NCBI GenBank assembly: GCA_016721385.1
Contig: JADKIE010000004.1
Span: forward strand, 318,614 to 382,613
Source of the DNA: Chitinophagaceae bacterium
GTDB lineage: Bacteria; Bacteroidota; Bacteroidia; Chitinophagales; Chitinophagaceae
Direction: 5' to 3'
Length of the DNA stretch: 64,000 bases
Under the pieces are notes generated by a model. It did no database searches and was not told where the DNA came from. It saw only the letters and a list, made by a program, of their open reading frames with translations. This document shows, piece by piece, positions 49,584 to 59,638 of this stretch. The position numbers were made by a program, and so were the translations under genes. Each line of letters starts with the position of its first letter. Within the stretch, counting starts at the first letter, position 1.

Positions 49584-49617
49584 AAAAAACCAAACCCACC
49601 TTTCGGTAAGTTTGGTC
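49584..49617 (-). terminator. Intrinsic terminator of dnaK
   Basis: Stem ACCAAAC/GTTTGGT around a 14-nt loop. On the minus strand it is followed by T6. It lies between the dnaK stop and the SIR2-like start, so the latter should have its own transcript unless read-through occurs. Confidence 0.65.
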
Positions 49618-49720
49618 TCATTTAAAATTGGTATTTTATTTTTTCGTTTGTTTAGATGCTTCCTTCGTCTGCATGACAAGTCTCCACAACACATCATTCA
49701 TAACTTATAACTCATCACTC

Positions 49721-51625
49721 TTACTTCACCTCCTCAAACGGTACATCCTCCACTTTACTATCAGCTGTACTACCCTGCTGTGCTTGTTCTCCACCATCTG
49801 GCTGTGCAGCACCAGCATCTCCTTGCGTTTGCTTGTACATATCTTCGCTAGCGGCTGTCCAAGCAGCATTCATTTCGGCCATGGCGGTATCAATACCGGC
49901 AAGGTCTTGTGCTTTATGGGCAGTTTTTAGTTTTTCAAGTCCAGCTTCAATAGCACCTTTCTTTTCAGCAGGTATTTTATCAGCATATTCTTTCAATTGT
50001 TTTTCGCTTTGGAAAATATGTCTATCGGCTTGGTTAATTTTTTCTACTTTTTCTTTTTCTATAGCATCTGCCGCTTCGTTAGCCTTGGCTTCTGCCTTCA
50101 TTTTTTCAACTTCTTCTTTACTTAAACCGCTACCGCCTTGTATGGTAATTTTTTGCTCTTTACCAGTACCCTTATCTTTTGCCGTTACATGCAAAATACC
50201 GTTGGCATCTATATCAAAAATCACCTCTACCTGTGGTACACCACGTGGTGCTGGCGGTATGCCATCTAGGTTAAACATACCCAAGCTTTTATTTTGATTA
50301 CTCATTGGGCGCTCTCCCTGCAATACATGTATTTGTACGCCGGGTTGGTTATCGCTTGCTGTGCTAAACACTTCGCTTTTTTTGGTTGGTATGGTTGTGT
50401 TGCTTTCAATTAATCTTGTCATTACGCCACCCATGGTTTCAATACCAAGGCTTAAAGGTGTAACGTCTAACAACAACACATCTTTAATTTCGCCGGTCAT
50501 AACACCGCCTTGTATGGCAGCGCCTACAGCTACTACCTCATCTGGGTTTACCCCTCTATTTGGTTTTTTACCAAAGAATTTTTCTACAATTTCCAACACT
50601 TTAGGAATACGGCTGCTACCGCCTACCATTATCACTTCGTCAATTTCGCTTGTGCTCATGCCTGCATCTTTCAATGCCTGCTCACATGGTTTTAAGCAAC
50701 GGTCAAATAATTTGTCGGCAAGGCTTTCAAATTTTGCACGGCTTAATTTTTTTACCAAATGCTTTGGCACTCCATCCACAGCGGTAATGTATGGCAGGTT
50801 AATTTCGGTTTCGGTGCCGCTACTTAACTCTACCTTAGCTTTTTCAGCCGCTTCTTTTAAGCGTTGCAAAGCCATAGGATCTTTACGTAAGTCAATAGCT
50901 TCATCGGTTTTAAACTCATCTGCCAACCAATCCATGATTACTTTATCAAAATCATCGCCACCTAAGTGGGTATCGCCGTTGGTGCTTTTTACTTCAAAAA
51001 CGCCATCGCCAAGCTCCAACACACTTATATCGAACGTACCGCCACCAAGGTCGAATACTGCAATTTTTTGGTCTTTTCCGCCTTTATCCAAGCCATAAGC
51101 TAAAGCCGCAGCCGTAGGCTCATTTACAATACGCTTAACGGTTAATCCGGCAATTTCGCCGGCTTCTTTGGTTGCCTGGCGCTGTGCATCGTTAAAGTAA
51201 GCAGGTACGGTAATAACTGCTTCGGTAACTTCTTGGCCAAGATAATCTTCGGCGGTTTTCTTCATTTTTTGAAGCACCATTGCCGATATTTCCTGTGGCG
51301 TATATTGTCTGCCATCTATGTCAATACGAACTGTATTATTGTCGCCTTTTACTACTTTATAGCTCCAGTGAGTGCTCTCTTCGGTTACTTCATCAAACCT
51401 GCGGCCCATAAAACGCTTAACGCTGCTTATGGTGTTTTGAGCGTTGGTAATAGCCTGACGCTTAGCAGGATCGCCAACTTTACGTTCGCCATTTTTAAGG
51501 AAAGCCACTACCGACGGGGTTGTACGTCTTCCTTCTTCGTTTGCAATTACTACGGGCTCATTTCCTTCCATTACAGATACGCAACTGTTTGTGGTACCTA
51601 AGTCAATGCCTATAATCTTTCCCAT
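49721..51625 (-). CDS. dnaK: Chaperone DnaK (Hsp70)
   Basis: ATP-dependent Hsp70 chaperone, cytoplasmic. The start is the ATG at 51625 (MGKIIGIDLGTTNSCVSVME); an upstream in-frame start at 51661 would add 12 unconserved residues. Intact, about 634 residues. Signatures: IDLGTTNS, VITVPAYFNDAQRQAT, IVNEPTAAALAYG, DLGGGTFDISVLELGDGVFE, MVGGSSRIPKVLEIV. The substrate-binding domain includes DVTPLSLGIETMGGVMTRLI and QPGVQIHVLQGERPMSNQNK. The tail ends VEDVPFEEVK, the usual EEVK-type end. No grpE or dnaJ is adjacent. Confidence 0.97.
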   Translation of the reverse strand: MGKIIGIDLGTTNSCVSVMEGNEPVVIANEEGRRTTPSVVAFLKNGERKVGDPAKRQAITNAQNTISSVKRFMGRRFDEVTEESTHWSYKVVKGDNNTVRIDIDGRQYTPQEISAMVLQKMKKTAEDYLGQEVTEAVITVPAYFNDAQRQATKEAGEIAGLTVKRIVNEPTAAALAYGLDKGGKDQKIAVFDLGGGTFDISVLELGDGVFEVKSTNGDTHLGGDDFDKVIMDWLADEFKTDEAIDLRKDPMALQRLKEAAEKAKVELSSGTETEINLPYITAVDGVPKHLVKKLSRAKFESLADKLFDRCLKPCEQALKDAGMSTSEIDEVIMVGGSSRIPKVLEIVEKFFGKKPNRGVNPDEVVAVGAAIQGGVMTGEIKDVLLLDVTPLSLGIETMGGVMTRLIESNTTIPTKKSEVFSTASDNQPGVQIHVLQGERPMSNQNKSLGMFNLDGIPPAPRGVPQVEVIFDIDANGILHVTAKDKGTGKEQKITIQGGSGLSKEEVEKMKAEAKANEAADAIEKEKVEKINQADRHIFQSEKQLKEYADKIPAEKKGAIEAGLEKLKTAHKAQDLAGIDTAMAEMNAAWTAASEDMYKQTQGDAGAAQPDGGEQAQQGSTADSKVEDVPFEEVK

Positions 51626-51709
51626 GATATTTTGTTTTATTTGTTCAATTAAGATTGTCAATGATTGTGCCAGTGGAGTTTAGGGTGCAAAAATGGCAGG
51701 ATTTGTCTT

Positions 51710-51729
51710 GCTGATATCGCCAATTACGC
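51710..51729. repeat. Dispersed GCTGATATCGC motif, copy 2
   Basis: GCTGATATCGCCAATTACGC in the divergent dnaK / 51791 promoter region; compare 19868-19878 and 54341-54360. Confidence 0.4.
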
Positions 51730-51790
51730 TATTTCATACTGAAGTATTGGCGAAATTGATGGAAGAATAAAAATTTGCTAATTTTAATAT

Positions 51791-52144
51791 ATGACTAAAA
51801 TAGCAACTGCCGAAGTTGAACGATTACATAATAACGTTAAGCAATTTTTGCAAAGTGGTAAAACCGAAAATGAAATTATTGAACTTCTTAAACAAGAAGG
51901 TTTAGAAGAATACTATGTACAAACAATTATAGATAATGTACTGGCAGATAAAAGAGATAGAAAAGATTTTTGGAAATTGATACTTATGGGGACTTTTACT
52001 GTGGTTTCGGGTTTATTTATTAATTATTCCTCTTATTCTTTTGCTGTACAAAATGGCTCAGGATATTTTTATCTTTTTTGGGGTATAATTGTAGTAGGTT
52101 TATTGATGATTGTAAGAGCATTTATTTTATTTAATAAGAAATAG
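51791..52144 (+). CDS. Small two-helix membrane protein
   Basis: 117 residues. The N-terminal half is charged and helical (TAEVERLHNNVKQFLQSGKT, ENEIIELLKQEGLEEYYVQT), like a short regulatory or SHOCT-like arm. Two membrane helices follow: FWKLILMGTFTVVSGLFINY and FYLFWGIIVVGLLMIVRAFI. No family recognised. Divergent from dnaK and convergent with cdd (8 bp between stops). Confidence 0.65.
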   Translation: MTKIATAEVERLHNNVKQFLQSGKTENEIIELLKQEGLEEYYVQTIIDNVLADKRDRKDFWKLILMGTFTVVSGLFINYSSYSFAVQNGSGYFYLFWGIIVVGLLMIVRAFILFNKK

Positions 52145-52151
52145 CCCTCTT

Positions 52152-52643
52152 TTATTTTGTACTGTTCTTTAAACTGCTGCTTTTAAAACTTAGCGGCAGT
52201 AAATCGGTTGCGTTTTTAATAATGAAAACTTCGCCTTGCATACCGCTTAAAATAAGCCTTATGGGTTGATGGGTACGCTCTTCGTACTCGGCTAAGGCTT
52301 GCCTGCACACACCGCATGGCGATATAGGCACGGCGCTGTTTTTGCTGTTGTAACTTATGGCAATGGTATCTATAGCTTCGTTGGGGAAGATGCTTGAAAC
52401 GGCGGAAAGTAAAACCCTTTCGGCACAAATGGTTACAGGGTAAGATGCGTTTTCCTGATTAGTACCATTTACCATTTCATCATTATTCATTAATGCCACA
52501 GCGCTTACTTTAAAGTGAGAATATGGTGCATACGCCATTTCGGTTACTTCTCTTGCCTTTGATAAAAGTTTGGCATCTGCTTCGGTTAAATCCTGTATAG
52601 ATTCGTACACATCAAAACTAAACTGGTATTCTTTTTTTTGCAT
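52152..52643 (-). CDS. cdd: Cytidine deaminase
   Basis: Zinc-dependent deamination of cytidine and deoxycytidine to uridine and deoxyuridine, in pyrimidine salvage. Intact, 163 residues. Substrate and zinc motifs: MAYAPYSHFKVSAVALMNND, GTNQENASYPVTICAERVLL (Cys-Ala-Glu with catalytic Glu) and ISPCGVCRQALAEYEERTHQ (PCGxC). The length fits the homotetrameric class. Preceded on the same strand, across 93 bp, by lepB. Confidence 0.95.
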   Translation of the reverse strand: MQKKEYQFSFDVYESIQDLTEADAKLLSKAREVTEMAYAPYSHFKVSAVALMNNDEMVNGTNQENASYPVTICAERVLLSAVSSIFPNEAIDTIAISYNSKNSAVPISPCGVCRQALAEYEERTHQPIRLILSGMQGEVFIIKNATDLLPLSFKSSSLKNSTK

Positions 52644-52736
52644 TCATATTTTTTAAGTGAGATAAAAAATCCTCCGGGCATTACTGCTAAGAGGACTCAT
52701 TTATTTACTAAAGTTACTGTAATTATACTACAAAAG

Positions 52737-54237
52737 CTATTTTATCCAACGGAAAAGGCGTTTCCAACGTGGGCCACCTTCCCAGCTAAACCAAATAAGC
52801 GATGCTTTACCTACCACATGATCCTCGGGTACAAAGCCCCAATAACGGCTATCTAACGAATTGTGCCTGTTATCTCCCATCAACCAATAATAATCCATTT
52901 TAAACGTGTATTTATCGGTTTCTTTTCCGTTAATAAAAATTTTGCCTCCTTTGTTTTCTACTTCATTATTTTCATACACTCTAATACATCTTTCGTAGCG
53001 TATAAAATTATCGGCTGTTAATTGTATAGTAGCTCCTTTTTTAGGAATCCAAAGTGGGCCGTAATTATCGCCACTCCAATGGTGTGCCGTATCATAGTAA
53101 GGAAATAATTGGGCGGTAGGCTGCATCATAAAATCAGCTAATTTATAGCCTTGCGGAAGCTTTAAATTAGCTTTTTCTTCATTGGTAATATTTACCAGAT
53201 AAGAACCATTTTTTAATTGATTAAAATCGCCTTGTTCTTCTCTAACTTTAATGCCTAAGTTGTCTAATTTTTCGGCATCTAACATAATTTCAGGAGATAC
53301 ATCTAATTGATAATAACGCTGTGATTGTGGGAAATAATCTTCGGGCTTACCATTAATGTGTAGTTTGCCATTTATTACCTGAATACTATCGCCTGCTATA
53401 CCAACACAGCGTTTAATAAAGTTCTCTCTTTTATCAACCGGCCGGGTTGTAATTATGGAGCCGTAATCTTGCCAAACCCTGTCTCTGCCCATTTGCCTTA
53501 CCGCTTCGTAATAAGTAACCTTACTGCCAAAATTTTCTTCGTCGTTAATTAAAGTGTCGTTTGTGGGAAAATTAAATACCATTGCATCGTTTCGTTTTAC
53601 CGGCGATGCAAACCATCTTGTATAAGGTATTTTTATCCACTCTACATACGATTTTGCATTTACAAAAGGCAACTTGGCATGTACAAAAGGCATTGCTATG
53701 GGTGTATTAGGAATACGTGGGCCGTAAGCCGATTTGCTAACAAATAAATAATCGTTTACCAGCAAAGTTTTTTCCATCGATGGTGTAGGAATAACATATG
53801 CTTCAAACACAAAAGTGCGTATTAAAGTGGCCGCTACTACGGCAAAGGCTGCGGCGTCTATCCACTCACGGGCAGTAGATTTTTTTGTAATTGTTTACAA
53901 CTGCATTACCGGCATAACGTTCGTTTTTACTAAAGCCTAAATACGGAAAATATATAAAAGGCACTAAAACCGTAGCGGCATGATGCAAGAATTCAAAACG
54001 GCCAAAATGTTCTACAAATTTTATGCAAATCCATATAGTAATAAACTGACCTGCAATGGGTATTAATTGCAAAAAGAACCAGTATTTTTTTAAGGGCATT
54101 TTTTGCACCATGCACCATGTATTATAAAAAGGAATAAATGCCTTCCATCCTTCAATGCCTGCTTTTTTAAACATGCCATACAAACCTATATGCCAGCCTA
54201 TTGTAGCTACAATAAAAATTAGTAAACCAGTACTCAT
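52737..54237 (-). CDS. lepB: Signal peptidase I with N-terminal membrane extension (one frameshift)
   Basis: Inner-membrane serine/lysine protease that removes signal peptides. The ATG at 54237 begins the Bacteroidota-type N-terminal extension (DUF5684-like): GLLIFIVATIGWHIGLYGMF and PFYNTWCMVQKMPLKKYWFF. One missing A in the A6 run near 53882 separates VVNNYKK from STAREWIDAAAFAVVAATLI. The catalytic Ser lies in EAYVIPTPSMEKTLLVNDYL, and the Lys in VDKRENFIKRCVGIAGDSI. The C-terminus has YWLMGDNRHNSLDSRYWGFV. About 500 residues. Confidence 0.92.
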
Positions 54238-54340
54238 ATTCTTTATTTTAATATTGCCAAAAGTACCATATTATATTTTAATGCAAAAAACCGCTTATCC
54301 TTGTTTGGGTTTCTTTAACAATTACAAAATTTATTCTCCC

Positions 54341-54360
54341 GCTGATATCGCTAATAACGC
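54341..54360. repeat. Dispersed GCTGATATCGC motif, copy 3
   Basis: GCTGATATCGCTAATAACGC in the spacer between a DinB gene and lepB; compare 19868 and 51710. Confidence 0.4.
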
Positions 54361-54405
54361 AGATGTAAGAATGAATTTATGGTAGCAAAAAAATGTTGAA
54401 ATTTT

Positions 54406-54936
54406 TTAAACATTATTTATATACCGCTCTTTAATGATGTTTATATGATGGTTTTCGTGGCCGCAAATTATCCAGGCACAAGCCCGTACACTCATGGTAT
54501 AATTGCTGGCAATACCGCTACGTTTTAGGGTAGCTGCGGTTTGATTATCAAAAAAAGCAAGTGTGCTTTGCCTAACGGCTTTATAATCTTTTAAAAGTTT
54601 TTTTATAGATTGTTTAGAAGCGTTGGCTTGTTTTACATATTCGTTTTCATCAAAAAAAGGGATTGGGCGTTTATCGTTTCGGGCAAAACTTATAGCCCTA
54701 TACACCAATACTCGTTCAAAATCTGTAAGGTGTTGCACAATATCTTTTATAGTCCATTTATCGGTTGCGTAAGGTGTTGTAAGTTGCTCTTGGGTTAAGG
54801 ATACTAATAATGTTTTAAGAACAGATGCATTATCTTTTAGTTGCTTTAAAATATTTGTATTGTCGGGTAATTTTTGCAAAAAAGGTTCGTAGTAAACGGC
54901 ATATTCTATATCGGTTGGTTTTGCAATTTTTTTCAT
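54406..54936 (-). CDS. DinB family protein (second copy)
   Basis: Intact, 176 residues, DinB_2 type. Metal-binding histidines: DKWTIKDIVQHLTDFERVLV (H about residue 69) and IICGHENHHINIIKERY (about residues 161-166). VLVYRAISFARNDKRPIPFF is the usual family middle. Substrate unknown. The N-terminus MKKIAKPTDIEYAVYYEPFL is well conserved in similar proteins. No operon partner is evident. Confidence 0.88.
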   Translation of the reverse strand: MKKIAKPTDIEYAVYYEPFLQKLPDNTNILKQLKDNASVLKTLLVSLTQEQLTTPYATDKWTIKDIVQHLTDFERVLVYRAISFARNDKRPIPFFDENEYVKQANASKQSIKKLLKDYKAVRQSTLAFFDNQTAATLKRSGIASNYTMSVRACAWIICGHENHHINIIKERYINNV

Positions 54937-54985
54937 GGAATGAATATAGATTTTTGTTGGTCAGCGACCAACAAAGGCGTAGAAT

Positions 54986-56137
54986 TTATTTTTTATAACC
55001 AACATAAGTACAAAGCCCAACTTCATTGGCGTCGCACTCTTTTGCTATAAATCTACATTGAACTTTTATTGAAGCGTAAAAGTTTGGTGAAGAAACGGAA
55101 CTTGGCCGAGGAAATTCTTTTACTTTAAAATCAATATTTTTTAAAACACAAACGAAAAACCACCAGCTGTACCCCATGTACTAAACCCGGAAGAGCAAGT
55201 TATTAATCTATTTGCAATATCTTTTTGATTGGTAGTAGTATAAGTTATTACTTGAGGCCCATAAGCTCCAAGAGATTTAGCTGAAAATTGTTTTAATAAA
55301 TATGGGCTTAAGGACATGTAAATATCTACATAACCTGTTGAAGTATTAACAGGTAACATATCTATGTAATAAAAAGGGAATGAAAAATTGTAGATAGATG
55401 TGTAAAGTGGATTTTTTATTGAAAGATCATACTCGGCTAAATTAACAACATTGTAATTAGGATCAGTTATTGGCGCATTTACAAATGGCATGACTTCTAT
55501 TTTGCTAATTAAACTATCATTAGAAGGCATGTAGGTAAACTTAGTGTAATGATTTACATACGGCATTCTTGTTACTACTCCCAATGAGAAATTCAGATAC
55601 CACTTGTAAATTTCCGAAATCATACCCCTACTATTGTATGCAATTGAATCAATGTCGTTTACGTTACCATATGCAATTGGGCCTAATTGTTGTTCGTAAA
55701 CAGGGTCGTAAACATCCACAGGATCAGTATGTTTGGAATTTTTCTTATAAATTTTAACTAATTTATTTCCGGCATATTCATAAAATAAGCTGTTCTTAAA
55801 TTGAGTTTCCGTTGTAAGCACCTCTGTATTCACTTTTATGTACAATTCTGGATATAGTGTTATTAGGATTGTAATACATAAAAATAGAATCAACATCTAA
55901 AATTGTATAAGTATTACTGGCTCCAATTACACCGGGCGTTTTTACAATTTTATTTACTAAATTAGATTGGTTATAAAATAAGTTGTAAATATTACTTTGT
56001 GAACCGCCAACTCCAATTTTCACTGGTTTGGTAAAATCGATAGTAGTAGGATTATCTACTGTATCATCCTTTGTACAAGAGGAGAATAGCGTAAAACAAA
56101 TAATAACTAAAATAAAATTAGCGTTACCAAATTTCAT
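54986..56137 (-). CDS. Lipoprotein of unknown function, DUF4595-like (two frameshifts)
   Basis: About 383 residues. Lipoprotein signal FGNANFILVIICFTLFSSC with Cys near residue 21. A frameshift near 55820 joins FMYYNPNNTISRIVHKSEYR to TEVLTTETQFKNSLFYEYAG. KLVKIYKKNSKH and ISEIYKWYLNF resemble the RHS-like strands of DUF4595-type lipoproteins common in Bacteroidota. A second shift near 55135 joins GFSFV to VLKNIDFKVKEFPRPSSVSS and ECDANEVGLCTYVGYKK. It is probably outer-membrane anchored; the function is unknown. Confidence 0.6.
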
Positions 56138-56244
56138 ATTATATAATTTAAACCAACTATAAATATATATTTATTTCTGAATATTGTATAATTTAATATA
56201 TGAAAAGTAATAACAGGGTAACTCAAAACTATTGAGTGAGTGCT

Positions 56245-58753
56245 CTACCCAAACAACTCTCCCTGTAAGTCATCCCCATCTTTCTTAAGCTCCCACTCCA
56301 TTTCTACACTTTTGCTAAACTCCGTAAGCTTTGCTCCTACTGCCTTCCAGCCCATTACTTCTACCAACTTTACTACTTTAAATTTGGCGCTGCGTATTTG
56401 CTGGCCACGACCGCTTTTTACCATTAGTATTGGCTCGGCATCTGTACTTACCATTTCTAAACGGTTATCTTTTCCTTCCTTTATAAAGAAAAATTTATTG
56501 TGCAGTGTAGTGGTTTCTATTTTAAAGCGTTTAATGTTAAACTGTAATTTTTCGTTGTCTAAATAAACGGCAGTAATAATTTTTTCGGGCTTAAACTTTT
56601 CAATCAATATTACTTTTTCTACATCAAACCGTTGGGTAAGTTCCTGATCGGTAATTTCGTAGTTACCGTCATTGGTTATTACCAGTATTCTGTCTTCGGC
56701 ATCAAACTTGCCCAAGTACAAACCTTTTTCATCTGTATTTAAGCGGCCAAATTTATCGTCGAACCAAAGTTTTTTAGCATCCAATGTGCTTTTGCCTGCT
56801 TCTTTAAATTTAACGGATTTTATCGGGTATTTTGTTACTTGGTTTCCAATGCTGCCTCTGCCTTTTATTTCCATTTCTTCAAAATAAAATTCCAGCTCTT
56901 TGTTTCGGGCACTGCAATTTGGGCTTAAAATTATTTTTACTACCTCGGCTTCACCATTGGCATTGGCCGTAAAATAATGCACACGACTTTTTCGCTGCCT
57001 TTGGTTAAATCGTATTCTTTATCTCTGGTAACGCCGGTTACGTTAAAACGTTTACCATAACTAACGCCAGTTTTGCCATCTACGTAAATCATATTGTAGG
57101 TAGTACGTTCATCATTTTTTGAAAACAGCTACATGCAAAATATCTTTACCAATAAATACTTTGTCGCTAACTTTACCACTTTCATTATTCCTCCTTTGGT
57201 AAAAGCAATTATATCATCAAAATCGCTAACCTCGGCAACCAGTTCATCTTTCTTTAAACCTGTGCCTATAAATCCATCGGCAAAATTGGCGTACAGTTTA
57301 GTATTCGCAATGGCTACAGACTTTGCCTGTATTGTATCAAATTGTTTTATTTCGGTTTTGCGTTCTCTGCCTTTGCCATATTTTTTTAACAAGTTTTCAT
57401 AATAGGCAACGGTGTAGTCGGTTAAATTGGCAAGATCATGTTTTACTTGTTTAATATCTGCCTCCAAGCCTTTTATTTGGTCATTCAATTCATCAATATC
57501 TAATTTATAAATTCTACGAACAGGCTTTTCGGTTAGTTTTATAATATCTTCTCTGGTAATATCTCTTTTTAGTTGTTTTTTAAATGGCGTAAACGCTTTG
57601 TCAATAGCATCTAACACTTTATCCCAGGTTTCGTGCTTTTTCTCCAGCTCTTTATATATTTTTTCTTCAAAAAATATTTTTTCTAACGATGTGTAATGCC
57701 ATTTTTCCTGTAATTCGCTCAGTTTAATTTCTAATTCTTTCTTTAACAGTTCTTTTGTATTATCTGCCGAAATTTTAAGCAATTCTGTTACACCCAAAAA
57801 CAACGGTTTATCTTTTGCAATTACGCAGCAGTTTGGCGATATGCTTACCTCACAATCTGTAAAAGCGTATAATGCATCTATAGTAATATCCGGCGATATG
57901 CCTGCAGCCAGCTCTACCATAATCTCAACGTTGGCAGCTGTATGGTCGGTTACTTTCTTTATTTTTATTTTACCCTGATCATTGGCTTTTACAATACTTT
58001 CCATTAGCTGGGTTGTAGTAACGCCAAAGGGTACACTTTTAATTATCAGGTTTTTTTTATCCTGCTCTTCAATAATGGCTCTTACCCGTATTTACCACCC
58101 GTTTACCATCGTTATAACTACTGGCATCCATTGTGCCGCCGGTTAAAAAATCGGGTAGTATTTCAAATTTTTTGCCCCGTAAATATTTTATACTGGCTTC
58201 AATTAATTCGCAAAAATTATGGGGCAAAATTTTAGTAGCTAAACCTACGGCTATTCCTTCTGCGCCTTGTGCTAATAATAAAGGAAATTTCATGGGCAAT
58301 GTTACGGGTTCATTTTTACGACCATCGTAACTTAAAGCCCACTCGGTTGTTTTAGCATTAAAAGCAACTTCCAATGCAAATTTGCTTAGCCTGGCTTCAA
58401 TATATCTTGCAGCAGCGGCTTCATCTCCGGTACGTACATCGCCCCAGTTACCTTGCGTTTCTATCAATAAGTCTTTTTGCCCCATATTTACCAAAGCATC
58501 GCCAATACTTGCATCGCCATGCGGATGGTATTGCATACTTTGTCCAATGATATTCGCCACTTTATTAAAGCGGCCATCATCCATTTCTTTCATTGCATGA
58601 AGAATGCGTCGTTGCACCGGTTTTAAACCATCTTCAATTGCCGGTACGGCTCTTTCTAAAATAACATAGCTGGCATAATCTAAAAACCAGGTTTTGTATT
58701 GGCCGCCAATGCCACTATCAGTGTGTGTATTCTTCTTTATTTGCTTTTGCCAT
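56245..58753 (-). CDS. parC: DNA topoisomerase IV subunit A (three or more frameshifts)
   Basis: Type IIA topoisomerase breakage-reunion subunit. The ATG at 58753 gives MAKANKEEYTH, then a shift near 58720 gives DSGIGGQYKTWFLDYASYVI. The quinolone-determining region is VQRRILHAMKEMDDGRFNKV and QYHPHGDASIGDALVNM; the catalytic Tyr is in AAARYIEARLSKFA (about residue 125). Shifts near 58080 and 57150 join GKRVVNTG to ESIVKANDQGKIKIKKVTDH and KGGIMKVVK to the last part. The C-terminal pinwheel-like region runs to DDLQGELFG. About 836 residues. Third gene of parE-DUF1835-parC. Confidence 0.9.
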
Positions 58754-58780
58754 TCTCAATTAGAAATTATAAATTAGGAA

Positions 58781-59597
58781 TTACGAATTATTGGAAGCTT
58801 TCCATTTTATCTCAAAATCTTTCATATTCCCTACTTTGCCTTGTATATCAAATAAATCTTGTTCTATCATTTTTTTTAATCTCCAAAGCAAGTACATATC
58901 GCCGGTAGTGTGCTTTGCTTTGCTTAAAAACTGATGTATAATTTTAGATGCTTTTTGCCAATCGGCTGTTACATATTTTTTAAGTTCGCTATCGTAAAAG
59001 TTTTCATCTTCACTCACTAATTTTTTACCCCTTCTAAAATACGAACGCCTCCATTTTCTGTACACAATTTTGCCCATTCATCCGGGTCAACTTCAAATTC
59101 ACTTAATGTAATTTCTCTGGCTAATTTTTTTGCCTTTAAAAATTCTTTGCAGGTATTTCGCTTAACCAATTGGGGTAAAAACTTGACCCCTATCATTTAA
59201 AAAGGCAAATTATTTAAGTACAAATTTGTACTTTGCCCTGAAATTCTTTGAGGTAATAAAGCAACCAATAGTAACCACATACATCATGCTTATTTTGTGC
59301 AGCCCATATCCACAGCACTTCGTCTTCGTTTCTGCGTAAAGTGCCTACAACATGGGCAATTATAGACAAATCGTTTTTTTCTTCTTTTAGATGTTCGCCT
59401 TGCAAATCACTATTTCCTAATACGGTAGTCCACCAGTTTCTCCTGGCCTCTATTCCTTCGCCAATATAGATATCTTGTATTGGGCCAACAGCAAAGTCGT
59501 CATGTATTTGTACAATTTCTCCTTGCAATGTTTCATCTAATTCTATGGCTTGTTTTAAAACAGTTACATCTGCTTCATTAAATACTATGTGAATCAT
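58781..59597 (-). CDS. DUF1835/DUF3658 protein (frameshifts)
   Basis: About 271 residues. The N-terminal DUF1835 domain begins MIHIVFNEADVTVLKQAIEL with VQIHDDFAVGPIQDIYIGEG and VLWIWAAQNKHDVCGYYWLL. Past a frame break at 59205-59215 the protein continues PFLNDRGQVFTPIG, then KRNTCKEFLKAKKLAREITL, then WQKASKIIHQFLSKAKHTTG and DMYLLWRLKKMIEQDLFDIQ (DUF3658-like). Function unknown. It lies between parE (41 bp) and parC (27 bp), all in one direction, so it is very likely cotranscribed with topoisomerase IV. Confidence 0.85.
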
Positions 59598-59638
59598 TTT
59601 TCTTTTTTATTTTTATTACACAATTTTTACGGATTACA

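Noticed and set aside
50361..51098. Long plus-strand open frame of 245 codons opposite dnaK
   Set aside because: Antisense shadow caused by dnaK codon usage; no signal, domain or independent support.
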